This document shows, in pieces, positions 18,977-32,900 of a stretch of 64,000 bases of DNA. Origin of the DNA: Taeniopygia guttata (taxonomy: Eukaryota; Chordata; Aves; Passeriformes; Estrildidae); assembly GCF_048771995.1 (NCBI RefSeq), contig NC_133027.1, positions 62,061,501 through 62,125,500 of the forward strand, in the 5' to 3' direction. Position 1 is the first letter of the stretch. Each line of letters starts with the position of its first letter. The translations under genes and the position numbers were made by a program. Under the pieces are notes generated by a model, which saw only the letters and a list, made by a program, of their open reading frames with translations, did not search any database and was not told the origin of the DNA.

Positions 18977-21140
18977 GACAAACCAGAGAAATGAAATTAC
19001 TGCAAGTTTTGGAACAGTGAATTTCAATAGTTTGGGTTGTTACTGTTTTAATAGCTAACACTGTGGCATGTAAGTCCTACATAGAAGTGGCTACTATAGA
19101 AAATGCATCATTTTCATAGACAAAATAGTCTGGAATTGGATTTTGTTTCTCATTTTGAAAGAATGTGGTATCTTTATTAAAAGACTTAAAATGATACACT
19201 TGAGGAGTTCCCTTGAGAATTTTTGATGCATGCTCTCTGGTTTTCCTTTAGGTTTTTATCTTGCAAGATATGACCCAAAACATAGAGTAGTGTTTCTGTA
19301 TTGGAATGCTGTATGAGGTCCTCTGTAGATGTGTTGTGTTCCTGTGTGTGATTGAATCTGATTATAGTGTGACTGATGGAAAGTAAAGAATGTCAGTTTA
19401 AGTATGATCTGTGCTTGATGGAACATCTCTAAATTGGAGGCATGGTCAGATACTGCTCTTAACTGGATGGGTTTTATACTGCAGGATGAGAGTTGGTCTG
19501 ACTGTTTTGTTGTGTTGTTTGAGGTTGGGAGTGTTGGGGGTTTTTTGTTAAAACATGTTACAAATGCCCCATACTACTTGCTTACTTTTACCAAGGCTGT
19601 GCTTTCCGAGTTGTTCTGAGTTTGGGGAGAGATGGTGGGAGTTTGGGGTGGAAGGAGGGATTGGGACAACAAAATCTATTGCCCTAGACCATTATAAACT
19701 AAAGGGGTGACAGAAATGGGAGACCAGTGCTATAGATATAATTGCTTGTATTTTTTCACTGAAGCCAATAGTCACAATAAGTTATGTGATCAGACTCCCA
19801 AGTTCTGCCTAACAATCAAGAAAGCTGGGTTTGGATTTTTGGTTATGGGGGGATTTTTTCAGCTTAGTTCTTTTTCCCATATTGCCTTTTGCTGTAAAGA
19901 AAAAAAGCTTTGTATTGTCATGGTTTGGTTGTTTGGGTTTTTTTACTCTGTATTTGTAACTTTAGCTCAGACACTGGCTTAGTTTTTAGACCTACTCATG
20001 TACATCAGATAGATGCACAATTTTGTCTTTGAGAAAAAGAAGTGTAAAGAGAAAGGCTTTTTATAAGGAACAGTTTTCTTTACTGACACTCCCACTACTT
20101 GTTTTCTCTTGTCCAGTAGATAGCAGATTAATTGGTAGGTTTGTCCTTGTTTTTTGTTCAGATTGTTTTTTGGTTTGTGTTTTTTTCCTCAGAAGGAGGA
20201 ATCTTCAGGAGAAAATTTCACTAGATGTTTTTAATCAAAAAGCCGTCCAGAGAAAGTTCTGTAGAATTGTGTATATTCAGGTTCATGTGGATGAGCAAAT
20301 AGCCCTGTAAAATTTAACTTCATGACATTTCTGGTACCTTCCCTTTTCTCTGACTGTATAGAACAATGAGTTTGGGTCTAAATTGTTTAATCTCTCTCTT
20401 TCACAAGTGGGTGCTTCCCTGGTCATGTAGATTAAGAACCAGCCATGTGTCTTTACCTGAAATTAGAAGTTTAAATCTTATTTATAAATGGTTTATGGTT
20501 TTTTATCTCTTTCTTGAGATTGATCTCAAGAGAATGATCAAACACTGACCTCATAATTTATTTTGTGGAAGGTTGTTGGGGGGGTCATTTAATGGAGAAA
20601 TAATCAGTAGTTTTAACATGGCATTATAGCCTAGTACAATTTATTTGGAAGTGTGTGTTTCCTTTCTTTGGAATCCTAGTTTATTTTCCATCCAGATTCT
20701 GCTGAAAGGTAAATCATCCATCACTCTTTTCAAATTACAGCATTTGAAAAGTCATGTTTGGAATTCCACATTTAAAGCTTCTCTGTATATCGCATGCCTA
20801 GTGCTCCATTTCTATTGTGACCTTCCTTTTTAGTCTATAATAAACTTCTTGCAGTTCTTGTTTTTTTCTCCTGGTTAACTGTACAGCTTTGCTGCTTTCT
20901 TCCCTGTATTTTATCTTAAATTTACAATAAATTTATGTAATACAGAGGGTTAGAAGTAACCAAACAGTATAAACTAAACAGTTGGGCATGCATCTCATAT
21001 TCTCTGCTCACAATTTGTGTTTTTTGAGCAAACAAGTTAATGGACTTCTAAACCTGCCAATACTTTTGTTCCTTCCTGTACCCTAACAAGGCATAACCAA
21101 TTCTGTGCTGGAAGAATAAACAAAAGATATAAAGATGTAA
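18977..21140 (+). other. GTF2H5: Probable GTF2H5 3' UTR and flank
   Basis: Sequence downstream of the stop codon. The T-rich character and absence of mobile elements fit a 3' UTR, but its true end is not known. Several AATAAA signals occur (20839, 20926, 21115). Short open frames in this stretch have no homology that I recognise. Confidence 0.45.
20839..20931 (+). terminator. Candidate GTF2H5 polyadenylation signals
   Basis: AATAAA at 20839-20844 is followed by a T-rich downstream element (TTCTTGTTTTTTTCTCC), and a second AATAAA lies at 20926-20931. A third lies at 21115-21120. The choice between them is a guess. Confidence 0.35.
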
Positions 21141-24100
21141 GTTGGTATCATCATATGTAGTCTAAGGAACTGAGTTCACTGTAGTTCCTAGAGAAAAAAT
21201 GGATCTTGAATCAGGCAGTATGGTGAAGGAAATCCAATGAGGAAACTTTTAGAAATTGAGTAAGTGTATGATTTTAAAAAGCAAACAAACAACCCAAGCA
21301 AGACTTTCTGCGATTTGAATGAACTTGGACCTCTGAAAGGTTTTGATTGTTTTTAAGTGCATGTAATCCTAGAACTTACATGTTTTAAAACAACAAAAAT
21401 ACTTGCCCAGATGGGAGAAAAGTAGATACTAGTATTAAAAATACCTATACATTTTGAGATAATCAGCATTTACACTTACAGATTTTAAACGTTTGTGCTG
21501 ATTTTCATTCAGGTGTGAAATATTGGTGAGTACAGCTTGGAATGAAACACTGCATTAAATATACATTTTTAAAGGCTGGAACACTTGAGAATAAAAGCTG
21601 TAGGAGATCTGTTAGAATATATCCATGCTTTGATAATGGAGTTGATAGGGTGAGAAAATCAGCTTTAACTGAATTTAGAATATTAATTTATGTTAATTTA
21701 ATGTTTGTATCCATAATTATTATGTTCACTTTTTTGCTAGTAGCTATCAAAGAACTACAGTGCTCTCAGGTCCTGCTTGAGCAGCAAAAATAGAGCTTGT
21801 ATGACAAATTTGTTGCTGCTTGTAAAAGCACCAAATTTTCTCTTGAAGGGCTTTCACTGCTCACTTTTTGCTTGCAGTTTGAGTTGAAAGTATTTTGGGT
21901 ACTGGAAGAAGAGCATGATAGGACAGTTATATAAAAGACACTTACTTCAACTTCATTTATTACTTGCTACTTATACTTTAGATCTAAATAAAATTACAAG
22001 TTCACTTTTTGGCATTTTGTGATGTAAACAGTTGTGTAGTTATTGTAACTTGAACATGCTCATAAATTCTTCTTTTGTTAACACATGCAGAAGCTAAAGA
22101 GTTGTATTTGATAGAAGGATGAGACAGATCTCTAAAGCAAGGTAAGAGAATTTGAATAACTTAACATGTTATGTGGGAAGAGAGGGATGGAAACTGAAAA
22201 TGCTTCCTAGTGAAATAAAGCAATAACATTTCATTTTTATTGAAGATTATACTATTGGACATTTGGGTTTTTTGTTTGAAACATCAGATTTTTTAAGATT
22301 GTTTATTAATGGCCTTCAAAGAAAGTTGTGTAAAAACAAGTAAGTCAAAATGCTGTCACATATTTAGATAGTGTTATAAATTGTGGGATAAGCTAATTCT
22401 GGAGAGGGGGTTGTTTTAGCAGGGGGGTTGGCAGCACAATGAGTACTACCCTGGTTGGTCAGTATAGATAGGGGTTGTAATGACTTGGTTCGCTTGTGAC
22501 CAATGCCTGAGTCCCTCTCCCTTCTCTCTGGTACAACAGGTAGCCCAGGAAGAATAACTGTCCAGTACAGTAAGGGAGGAACCAACAATCACTAGGGAGA
22601 AAGGATGTGTCCTTTAGAAAGTAAATAGAGATTGCTGTTGAAAAAAAATAGAGAATGCTTTAGGAAATTCTACCATTTTACCTGAGAGAACTAGACTGAG
22701 TGGATTTGATTCTGTAGCTAAACTGCCTGTGTTTCACAAAAAAAAGGTAGGCAACTGAATCCATTTGAATAATAGTGGTTTTGTTTAATTGTTTCATGTA
22801 CTTACAATGATAATTGGGGGACTTGGGGTTATTTTTGGTTTTTGTCGCTTAGTGGTGAAAGCTAAATGGCTGTCTGATGTGCTGTACTAAACCTCTTCCA
22901 AGTGCTGTTATACATTAAGAAATCCTGTTTTACAGTCTTTCCAGGTTTATAGGGTGTATTCAAAAGCATATCCTTTGATTCCCTGTTTTTTTTCCTAATG
23001 TGCCATAACAACAGATTTTACAGTTTTATCTCACTCAGCTCTGCAGGGCCACCTCATGTGTGTGAGAACAATCCAGAGAACATGTATTTTATGCATTAAC
23101 AGGATTGTTTACTGTGAGCTTAAGTAAACAAGATTGTTTACTGTAAATTAAAGATAATTGTATTTCATGGTGTCATAAAAATTACTTATATTTAACCTTT
23201 CTTAGTTGGCTTCTTCACCATAAAAGGTCAGTCGGCCCCTAGGCTGACATTACAAAAGTAGGGCACTAAAAATCATATATAAATGTGTATAAGTACATAT
23301 ATATATCTATATCACCATATGTATCTTAACCATTCCTTAATCATATAAACCAACACAGTTTGAGAGGTATATTTTGCTCTTAAAATCAGACAGTAGGCCA
23401 TTGAAGAAAACAGTACGCTTTCATAATAGATTTTTTTTGCAGCTCCAAATTTCATATAAATTATGGACGATGAGTCCTTGATTATACCACAAAAGATCCC
23501 GCTGAAGCTTGTGGGGTTACTGTGAAATGAGTGCATTACTCAGTGTGTTAGAATTGTGTGTTTGTTCTGTAATTTAGACTGTGGCAAGGCCTACATTTGC
23601 TATACAAAATCAAGGATTCAAAATAAGTTGAAGTTCACAGTGATGGAAGAACAATTTCTTCCTAAACTAAGTCATTATCTTTGGGCTTATGACCTAGCAG
23701 CTAATCAGAAATGGAAACAATAGGATGGATATATGATATAAATTTGATATAGACCTGGGTTTTTGTTTGGGTTTTTTGTTTGTTTGTTTTTTGGGTTTTT
23801 TTTTTTTCCCCGAAATGTGGAATATAAGTAATATTTTATCCATCTTTGTTTCATATAAAAGATTTTCAGGACCGAAGAGCTGGTAGTTTGAAAGCAGACC
23901 AGTAAGGGGAGCTCTTGCCAATATTTTAAGCTAATTTTAAAAAATTGTTGCAGCCTGGGCAGTGGTGGGTCAGAGACTTACCATGCTTTGGACCATCAGC
24001 TATGCTTTCAGCGAGAGATGAACTTTCAGCTTCAAAGTGTCCTGCTAAAAAGATATTCACTGTTGAAGATTTAGAAATATTTTTAGTTCAGAAATTTCTT

Positions 24101-26382
24101 AGCTGCTTAGGTATCCAGTGTTTTCTCCCTAAGTGTAGGTACACAGCTGTGTTTCATTAAAATGATGAGTCTGAAATGTGGTCTTGTCGTCAGATGTTAC
24201 TGGTAGGTCTGTGTATCTTCACACCATGAGTCTGCTTTAGAAGTTGCTCCGTATTAATTACATAATTTTTAGTGAGTGTAAATCAAAATAAATCATTGTG
24301 AATAACAGGTAAGATTTACGATTTTTTTCCTCTGTATTTCCTAATAATACAAAATGCATGTGATTGTAGGGTACCTGTTCCTCAAATCACATGCATCATA
24401 CTGTATAGAAGACCATACAACATTCAATCTTTCTGTATTTCAGTCTGCACAGGGGATTTCTGCATCTTTTTCCTTACAGTGTTGCTTACAGTGCATGGAA
24501 GTGAGACATACAGAAAGTTTTTCCCTCCTTGGCCCCCAAATGAGTAGCTTTATTGGTTTACACATATGTAATTGTAAAATTCAGTACGTTCCCTGACCAA
24601 ACAAAAAACTACAGTATCTATCAGTTAAGTTTTAATATAAGGGGCAACCCCTGCTAGGTCTTTGAATAATAGGGATTGTATTTTTTATATAGACTGAAAA
24701 AGTAATTTTCTCACTTCTGATTGCTTAGCACTCAAAAGGGTGTTAGTAACAAGAAGTGTAAGGTTCCTAGAAGAAGTCTTAAGACTTGTAATACCAATGC
24801 AGGAAAGTGCTTGAACACACCAAAGAAGACCCATACAACACCAAAACTGACAGATAATTGATTAGCCATATAACTAGCCTCTCAGGAAAGAAACAGCAAA
24901 ATTTCTGGATGACTACAGACTGAAAGAGTTGACTGTCAGTGCTGTACAGCTGTTCATTTTTCTATGACACAAAAGATGGCTTCAACTGTAAATGGCAGGG
25001 TTTGCAGAGCAATGGGTGCCCTTGCAGCTGTGAAGATCTCACTTGCAGATGAGATAGTGTTGCATGTTTTTGCAGTGTTGGTATAGCTCATACACTGTCA
25101 GTAAACAGAGGTATTCACACCAAGCAAATTATCTCTCACCATTTTGTGTGTTGTGTTCCTGATGTATCAAAGCTAGAGAGGTGAGGTGAGAGGGCAAAAG
25201 AAAAAAAAAGGCAGGAAAAAGGGGGAAGAGTATTTTAGGTTTGTAACTATTCTTTCCTGTTAATTCTGAAATTGAACAAGATCAGAAGGAGCATAAGGAT
25301 CAAAAAATTTACTTGCAATTGACTAGATCTTAATCGGCTTACAAAAGGCTCTGTGTTTATCCAACCAGAGACCAAGCTTTCTTAATACTACACCTACTAT
25401 TCATTTGCTCTGTCCTGAATGGGACCACTTTTCTCTGTGGAATTACTCTGTGTAGTTTTACTTCTTCTTAATCTCTTAATTCTTCTCCACTGGCAACTTT
25501 GTTGTAAGACATGTTTTGTATGTGTGTCATATCATTAGATATACAGGTATTCCAAAAGCTAGAGATTCAGCAGAAGTGAGTAACCCTGGAATAATGATGA
25601 CCTTCTGTATCATCAACCAGATATGAAAGAAAAACTTCTCTTCAGCTGTAAAACGAAGCATGTTCCCTATATTTGATTTTACTTTTGGTCTAAACAAAGA
25701 CTAATTTTATCTTTTAATATTAGGAAAGTTATAAAATCAGTATAAAACTGAAGAAAAAAGAAGCCTGGTTTCTTAAGGAATATTTGAACTCAATATTGTT
25801 AAGCACAACCACATCAAGGCCAATGTAATGAAGGACTGTGACAGCTTTTAGTGTTGGTCAGGTGGGCTTTTAGGGAGAGGGAGCTGCAAATAGCATTTGA
25901 GAAGAGCCCTAGAGGATGGATGAGGAGTGGGCAAAGCTAAGCATCTGACAAAATCTGTCAGGAGGACTAGGGAACCTGAAGTCTTGGAATCAGTAAATGT
26001 TTCCTCTTTTGGTTTTCAGTAGGGTTTTTAAAAGCTATTTCTGCCTGTTTAGCCTGCTGTGTTACAGCAGGAACCAGAAGGAGCTGTAGAGAGTGGGAAG
26101 GAACAATTCTGAGGGTGGATGTTTTTCAGAAGGTGGTTTCTAAAGTCGTTTGCTGCAAGTATGAAAAACTAGACCAAATTGAGACTGTCTTTTCAATGTA
26201 CAATTAAAACGAAGAAACTGTGAAGGTCCAACAAAAAAATTTTGTTTGACTTGGTAGCTATGAGAAGCAATCCACTACACTCTAAATTTGAAACACTGAG
26301 GGAAGCTTTCATGTAATGCATTTTTTCATTGACATTGTAGTTACATGAATATCATAACCAAAGTGAGTCATAAAAACAAATA
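21141..26382. other. Intergenic region, GTF2H5 to first intergenic CR1
   Basis: AT-rich intergenic DNA. Local features are a GC-richer patch at 22380-22600 of unknown origin, a TA-rich patch at 23296-23312, T/G-rich low complexity at 23756-23810 and a small repeat of GATTGTTTACTGT at 23104 and 23132. No gene is supported. Confidence 0.6.
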
Positions 26383-27538
26383 GAGAAGACTGTGAATATA
26401 GTCTACCTGGACCTTAGTAAAGCCTTTGACACCATTTCTCCATTCTGGAAAGAACTGGCTGCTCGTGGTTTGGCCTGGTGCTGTTTGGTGGGTAAAAATC
26501 TGGCTGGATGGCCAGGCCCAGGGAGAGGTAATGAATGGTGCTGCATCCAGCTGGTGACCTGTCACTTGTGGTGTTCCTCTGGCCTGAGTACTGGGGTCAG
26601 GCCTGTTTAACAACTTTATCAATGGTCTGGACAAGGGGATTCAGGGCACCTTCAATCTGTTTGCAGGTGACACCAAGGTAGGTGGGAGTGTTGATCTGCT
26701 GGAGGGTGGGAAGGCTCTGCAGAGGGATCTGGACAGGCTGGACCAGTGGCTGAGGCCAGTGATGTGAGGTTCAATAAGGCCAAGTGCTGGGTCCTGCCCT
26801 TGCTGGGTCACAACAACCCCAGGCAGGGCTACAGGCTGGGGAAAGTGGCTGGAAAGGGGCCTGGCAGAAAAGGACCTGGGGGTGCTGGTGACAGCAGCTG
26901 AGCATGAGCCAGCTGTGCCCAGATAGCCAAGAAGGCAAATGCCATCCTGGCCTGGATCAGCAATGGTGTGGCCAGCAGGAGCAGGGCAGGGATTGTCCCC
27001 CTGTACTCAGCACTGGTGAGGCTGTGCCTCGAATCCTGTGATCAGTTCTGGGCCCCTCACTACAGGAAAGATACTGAACCACGGGAGTGACTCCAAAGAA
27101 TGGCAACAGAGCTGGCGAAGGGTTAGAGCACAAGTCTTACAAGGAGTGGTTGTAGGAGCTGGGGGTGTTTAGCCTGGAGGAAAGAAGGCTCGGGGGAGAC
27201 CTCATCAGGGAGACCTACAGCAACCTGAAAGGAGGTTGTGGTGAGCTTGGGGGTTGGTCTCTTTCCCAAGTAACGAGTGATAAGAAGAAACGGGCTCCAG
27301 TTTTGCCAGGAGAGGTTTAGGTTGTATATTACGAAAAATGTTTTCATCAAAAGGTTGGTTAGGCATTGGAACGTGTTGCCCAGGGAAGTGGTGGAATCAC
27401 CAGCTCTGGAAGTGTTCAAATGGCATGTGGATGTGACACGTGGGTATATGGTCTTACAATTACCATGCAGTGCTGGGTTAAGAGCTGGACTTAGTGATCT
27501 TAGAGGTTTTTCCAACCTTAATGGTTCTGTGATTCTAC
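26383..27538 (+). mobile_element. CR1 LINE 3' part, about 1.15 kb (plus orientation)
   Basis: It starts inside the reverse transcriptase region with VYLDLSKAFDT, the conserved CR1 RT motif, and then passes through many frame breaks to the ORF2 C-terminus (RHWNVLPREVVESPALEVFK at about 27368). It ends in the CR1 3' UTR with TTCCAACCTTAATGGTTCTG and the tail TGTGATTCTAC. It is truncated at the 5' side and inactive, and is the longest CR1 copy in the window. Confidence 0.95.
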
Positions 27539-29373
27539 AGCATGCCTACCCTGTGAGAGAAAGAGACCTTTCCTTGCCTAACAGTATTTCTTAAGATTTA
27601 GGGAGGAAAGGGATTTTGCAGTCCTTACACTGAGTGGCATTCCTGTAAGGTGGGGGATCTCAAGGGGGAACAAACATAGAAAATTGAGTGCTAATAAGGA
27701 TAACCAGACCTTTCACATCTAGAATTTATTTTTGTGTCCTAACACTAGGATTAAAAGGATCAATGAAATCTCTAATCAGGTATTCATGAAAGTCAGGGGT
27801 GTTTCTTAAGTAATTTTGTTTGGACATGGAGCTGCTTTCTATAATTTTAATATATTTTGCTAAAACCATTAAAAATGCAAAAAGTCATCATATTCTTGTG
27901 GTGTATTTTTCTACTCTTAAGTCTAGGTTGAAATGTGGGTTTTTTTCCAGTGGAATAAATGCGCTTAAATATTTAGTCATATTCCTCTATAGAACTACCC
28001 ACAATAATGCAGGCATTATGCTGTAATTATACTGGGTTTAATTTGGGGTTTTTTTAAGAATTAACATTTGATTTTGCAATAGTCTCTGTCATATCTTCTG
28101 AAATGGAAGGTGATAGTAGACAGTACACTAATTTGGGACTCCGGTGTTAAACTGTGCTTAAGACCTTGAATATTTTGGTGGCATTTCTCTTATTTCACAT
28201 TTTTCAAGATTTTTCTCTTTATTTTTGTATTTAAATGTTATCTCCATTGAATTTGGTGGGGGGGGGGGGGGAGAAAAGGACTGCTTAAGCTTTGCTGTAT
28301 TGTCCTTTTACTTAAGCTGCTCATGAGACCATACTTGGAAATAAGAGGTTTTGAAGAAAATATATATGGTATGAGTCTCTGTAGATTTAAGCTGAAAAAA
28401 AAATATAAATTTGTATCTTGGGCATTAAGGCACATGTCTGAAAAGCCTAGGGACCTTGGAAGTATTTCCACCAGCTGTTATTTGTTCTAATATTCTAATG
28501 TGCTCTTTGCTGAGAAAGTTATATTAATTGATCTTTTTTATATTGTAGACATATTCAAAGGGCTCACTTTGAACTAGGGTTTCATTATGCTAAAATTTAT
28601 GTGAAGTGCATAGATAAGGAGCCTAATCTGATGCTGTAAGTGAAATAGGCAAAATTGCTCTGTTTAATAGTGTAGCATGCAGATAGACATGTTTATTTCT
28701 CCTGGGCTTCAGTAGTATGCATTTCAAGTTTAATTTACCATTCTTCAATATAATTGATCACTACTGTCTGGACCAGCACAGTATTTTTCATATTCCAGAA
28801 CTCTCTTTGAAATTCTGGGAGTAGTAGCTTCTTTCATGATGTTATCAAATACCTTACATGTATTCTCTTACTGACTGACAGATGCAGATTTTTATTCTCT
28901 TTTCACTTGATGCCTTCAGTTTAAAATCTTCAAGTCCTTCAATTCATGACTTTGTGCTATCATATTTAATCCTGTTCTTTTTGGTGGTCACTAAAAATGT
29001 TTCTGGGAGTCATCTGTTATTTTCTGAATAATATATCTGTTTTGAGTCTAGACTGTATTGTTGATCCTCAGATTTGTGTGATCAGCACATTTTATTAGCA
29101 CACTTATATTTTTGTTCTAAGGTCACCTAACAAAAATATTAGAAAGGACAGTATCATGACTAATTCTTCAGGGACTCCATTTATTGTATCTCCTCAGTCT
29201 GTTTTCTTTGGAGCACTATCCAGTGCTAGACTTAACTAGTTCTGATCCCTTGCCATCTGTACTAATCTTCATCTCTTCAGTTATTATCTTGTGTGCCATA
29301 ATTTGAAATACTATGTAAAGTTTAAAAAAAAAAATAAAAACAACCCACATGTGAATATATTTCCCTTGCTTAG
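27539..29373. other. Intergenic region between CR1 and LTR
   Basis: AT-rich DNA with a 14-base G run at 28258-28271. No gene or further mobile element recognised. Confidence 0.6.
28258..28271. repeat. Homopolymer G run (14 G)
   Basis: Fourteen consecutive G on the plus strand after TTTGGT. Such runs are unusual in AT-rich intergenic DNA and are prone to sequencing error. Confidence 0.95.
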
Positions 29374-29970
29374 TGTAGTGGTTTGACCCCAGCTGGATGC
29401 CAGGACTCACCAAAGCTATTCTATCACACCCCTCCACAACTGGACATGGGAGAGAAAAGAGTTCATGGGCTGAGGTAAGGACAGAGAGAGATCACTCACC
29501 AAATACTGTCACAGGCAAATCAGACATGAATTAGAGATATTAATTGAATTTATTACTAACAAAATCAGAGCAGGATAATCAGAAGTAAAATAAGACTTTA
29601 AAACCACCTTTTCCCCCACCCCTCTTTCCTTCCCAGCTCCACCTCCTCCCCCTCAGTGGTGCAGGGAGACAGGAAATAGGGATTCTGGTCAGTTCATCAC
29701 CATATGTTTGTGCCACTGCTCAGGGAGAAGAGTCCTCCCCCTGCTCCAGTGTGGGATCCCTCCCACAGGAGACAGCTCTCCATAAACTTCTCCAGTGTGA
29801 GTCCATCCCACGGGCAACAGTCCTCCCCTAACTACAGCACTGTGGGTCACTCTTCCATGTGCTGCGGTCCTGCAGGCACGGCCTGCTCCAGCCTGGGTTC
29901 CCCACAGGGTTGCAAATTCTACCAGGAATCCTGCTCGAGTGTCAACTTCTCTCTGAGGGGCTGCAGGTCT
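29374..29970 (+). mobile_element. Truncated endogenous retroviral LTR (songbird type)
   Basis: It begins TGTAGTGGTTTGACCCCAGC, the start of an LTR family common in passerine genomes. It shows the family's internal pattern: GGAGAGAAAA, the AGAGAGATCACTCACCAA block, a purine-poor CCACCCCTC stretch, TCAGTTCATCAC, and repeated CTCCAGTGTGGG/CCCACGGG units at 29742-29900. Similarity ends near 29970, so the 3' half is missing. No internal retroviral coding sequence is next to it. The family name and orientation rest on memory of the consensus. Confidence 0.75.
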
Positions 29971-32900
29971 TGTTTTCCCTGTTCAGGTCTTGAAGAATGG
30001 GGGCAAAATATATGTGGGAGGTTGGAGCTGTTTCCACAACAAAAATGAGGCAGGAGGAAGCTGGAGTGAACAGCCAGGCAACTGTAGGGTTTGGTCAATC
30101 CTCCTTCAGCCTGGCTATTCCCTGAGTTATGGAGGAAATCCTTGCTCTGTTGGGGAATCTGCCCAGGTAAGCTGACTTGTTTATCTTTTTCTGATGTGTT
30201 CCTCTGTGGTGAAGGAAAATTCAAGGTGAGGTACATCAAGAGGTAATGCCTTTTGGAATCAGCTGAGCATACGAAACCGACAAAAATGCATTCTTTGTGG
30301 AAGGAGTGATAGATTTGCATGCGAAAAAAGGGAGCAACTTAGCATAGGAAACTCTCTAATGCATTAAAAATGGGACAGTCATTCATGCTGTAAATCAAGA
30401 CAGAGGTGAAGGAGGAAAGTAGAATAATGGAGGCATCTACAAAAGCAGCTTTTGCATTGCAAGACCCTTCAGTACCTATTCTAGGTTCTGTAAAATGTAG
30501 TGTTCTGCAAGGTGAATTCTATGTGCCTTTTTTTTTTTTTTATGACCTATAAAGGAAATTTTTCTGTTTCTTTTAATTTAGGATATTTTGGCAATTCTCT
30601 GCTTCCCTTTATTTCCAGAAGGACCAAAAAGCTGGAGTGAAATAAAGACATACCTTAATTTTAGTTTTAGGTTTCTTGATTCTATAGCATACATAGATGA
30701 ATTGAGCTTGTTGAACTCGAAGGTATTGCTAAGTTTTGTGTGGATTTAATCACATGCCAACACTAAACACTTTTTTGCTTACCTGCTAATGATTACACCT
30801 TAAAGATGCAAGCACTTTTTTGTTGTTTTTTTGTGTAGAAATTTTTTGTTATTCCATAGTAATCTGGATTTAGTAGATCTGCATCTTAAATGAAACTGTC
30901 TTTAGGATGGGATTAGTTATGAAGAGCTGCTTCATAATGATACTTAAAAAACCCTAGGCAAACCAAAAAACCAAATCCCAAACCAACAAACAAAAAAGCT
31001 CCATATTAAAGTAATGGATTCAAGAGGATCTTAATGGTTACATTTGATTTTTCAGATGTACTTTCCCTTTCTCATGAATCATATGAAAAACTTCTATTAT
31101 TAAATAACCAACCACCTGTGGCTTTACATTTAATGAGATTATATTTAATTAAGAGATAGAGAACTATTGGCTCATCAGTTCTGGGAACACAAAGCCCATG
31201 GCATTCACAGTTCTGTTCTTTGCAGTGCTAATGTTGATTGAATTTGGAAGGCAACAAAGTCCTGTGCTTTGTTTTCTGTCCCAAGTATAAGTGAACATGA
31301 ACAAAGTGAGCTTGTGAAAGGTGAAGAAATGAAAACTGAAGTGAAATAGGAAGAAAGTGTCTACAATAAAAAAAAAAAAAAAGAAAAAAAAAAAAAAAGG
31401 TAAGAGAGTGTGAATATTTTACCTGATAAGAAAAATATGAGATGTGCTACTGGGCAGAACAAGGAAGGTAAGCTGAAGATTCTTTTCTCATGGTTTTTGA
31501 AATTAAAACCAATAAGACGTTCAAAAAATTTTGCGCAGTTGCTTGTAGACAAATGGGATTTATCATCTGCCTTCGTGAGGGTCATTACTAGTGTTTTTTA
31601 AAGGTGTCTGCCTTTAAAAAGATAGGAAATATTACAAGTCTTTCTGAAGAAGAGGCTAGCCTTTGGTTCTTAGAGGGTTGTGAATATGGGACTAATGGAC
31701 TACAGAAATGGACAGATACTAAAGTAGCTGCTTCCTCTCACAGCTGGGTAAAATGAAGAAGCATAGGCCTGGTTATGATTGAAACAGAGATGAGTTCATT
31801 CTGAAAGAACATGTGTATTTGCTGTTGACCTTAAATTCACAATATTCCAATAACAAAAATTACAAACTTTTCTGTGCTTGACTGATCTTTATTATCCTGT
31901 CAAATTGGCTAAGTAACTAAGTTTTCTTTAGGTCAGTAATACTAAGAACTGAGAAGAACCAAAGCATTTGAACAAACAATCAGAAATCCAAATTAAACAA
32001 AAAGAAGTGGGGTTCTTAGACTTTGCAATAAAATTAACAATGGTGCAGGAGATGATGATTTTTAATAACATAATTTTAGGTTAATGTTTCTATTAATTTA
32101 TATTGCTGAAGTTGCATTAAATGATGCACTTGGATTATTTAAATGTTTATACTGTTAGCACCATAATCAAATGAACTGGTACTTTAGGTCAGACTTAGTA
32201 GACTGGAGGAGGAAGGGATGAGTGGGTTAGTGAAGGAAAAGGTTGTCTATTTCCTTTGGGTTTTATATGTTTCATATATATCTTCAAAAATATTGTGAAG
32301 TGTGAATTAAGTATGCTTTAAAATGCTTCATTATCCTAGAGAAGTACCTTTAGTCGTAGTAAAAAAACGTTCAAAAAAGTACAAAGTAGTTTCACAAACC
32401 TGATGGAATACAGTAGCAGTATTTTCCCAAGTGTGATCTCCTGCTGCATTTATAGAGCAACAGTGTCCCATAGGCAAGTTGCAAGACCATGATTTGTTGC
32501 TATAAATAGTAGAGATTTTAACTTCTCTTTCCACTTTGGAAGACGAGGCTTTATCTGATCTGTAAGGATACCCCTGGGTATCCACTCACTCAGATTATGG
32601 ATTTAATCTGAGATTGCTGTAGTTTCCCTTCTGCACATGGAGGAATGCTGTAGTCTATCCCCAGCATGGAAAAAGATCTTGTTGATTCATATATGCAGAT
32701 GAAAAAGATGGGGACTTGTTCCTCTGTTGCAAGGTTTAAACACCTGAAGTATCTGGTTCTAGTTCCTGAGACTCTTGTGCATCTATGTAAATTAATTTTT
32801 GGAAGACAAATGTGTTATTTTGATAGAGTGAGATGGAATAAACATTTTTCCATGTATTTTCCTTCCCTCCTCAACACAGGGTGTAGAATGGATGGGATTC

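Noticed and set aside
26368-26634. Minus-strand frame of 88 codons over the CR1
   Set aside because: Shadow of the CR1 reverse transcriptase sequence on the other strand.
29704-30320. Open frames of 114 and 133 codons on opposite strands near 30 kb
   Set aside because: They overlap the LTR fragment and its flank. The repeated Ser/Pro pattern comes from the LTR's repeated units. No retroviral protein is recognised.
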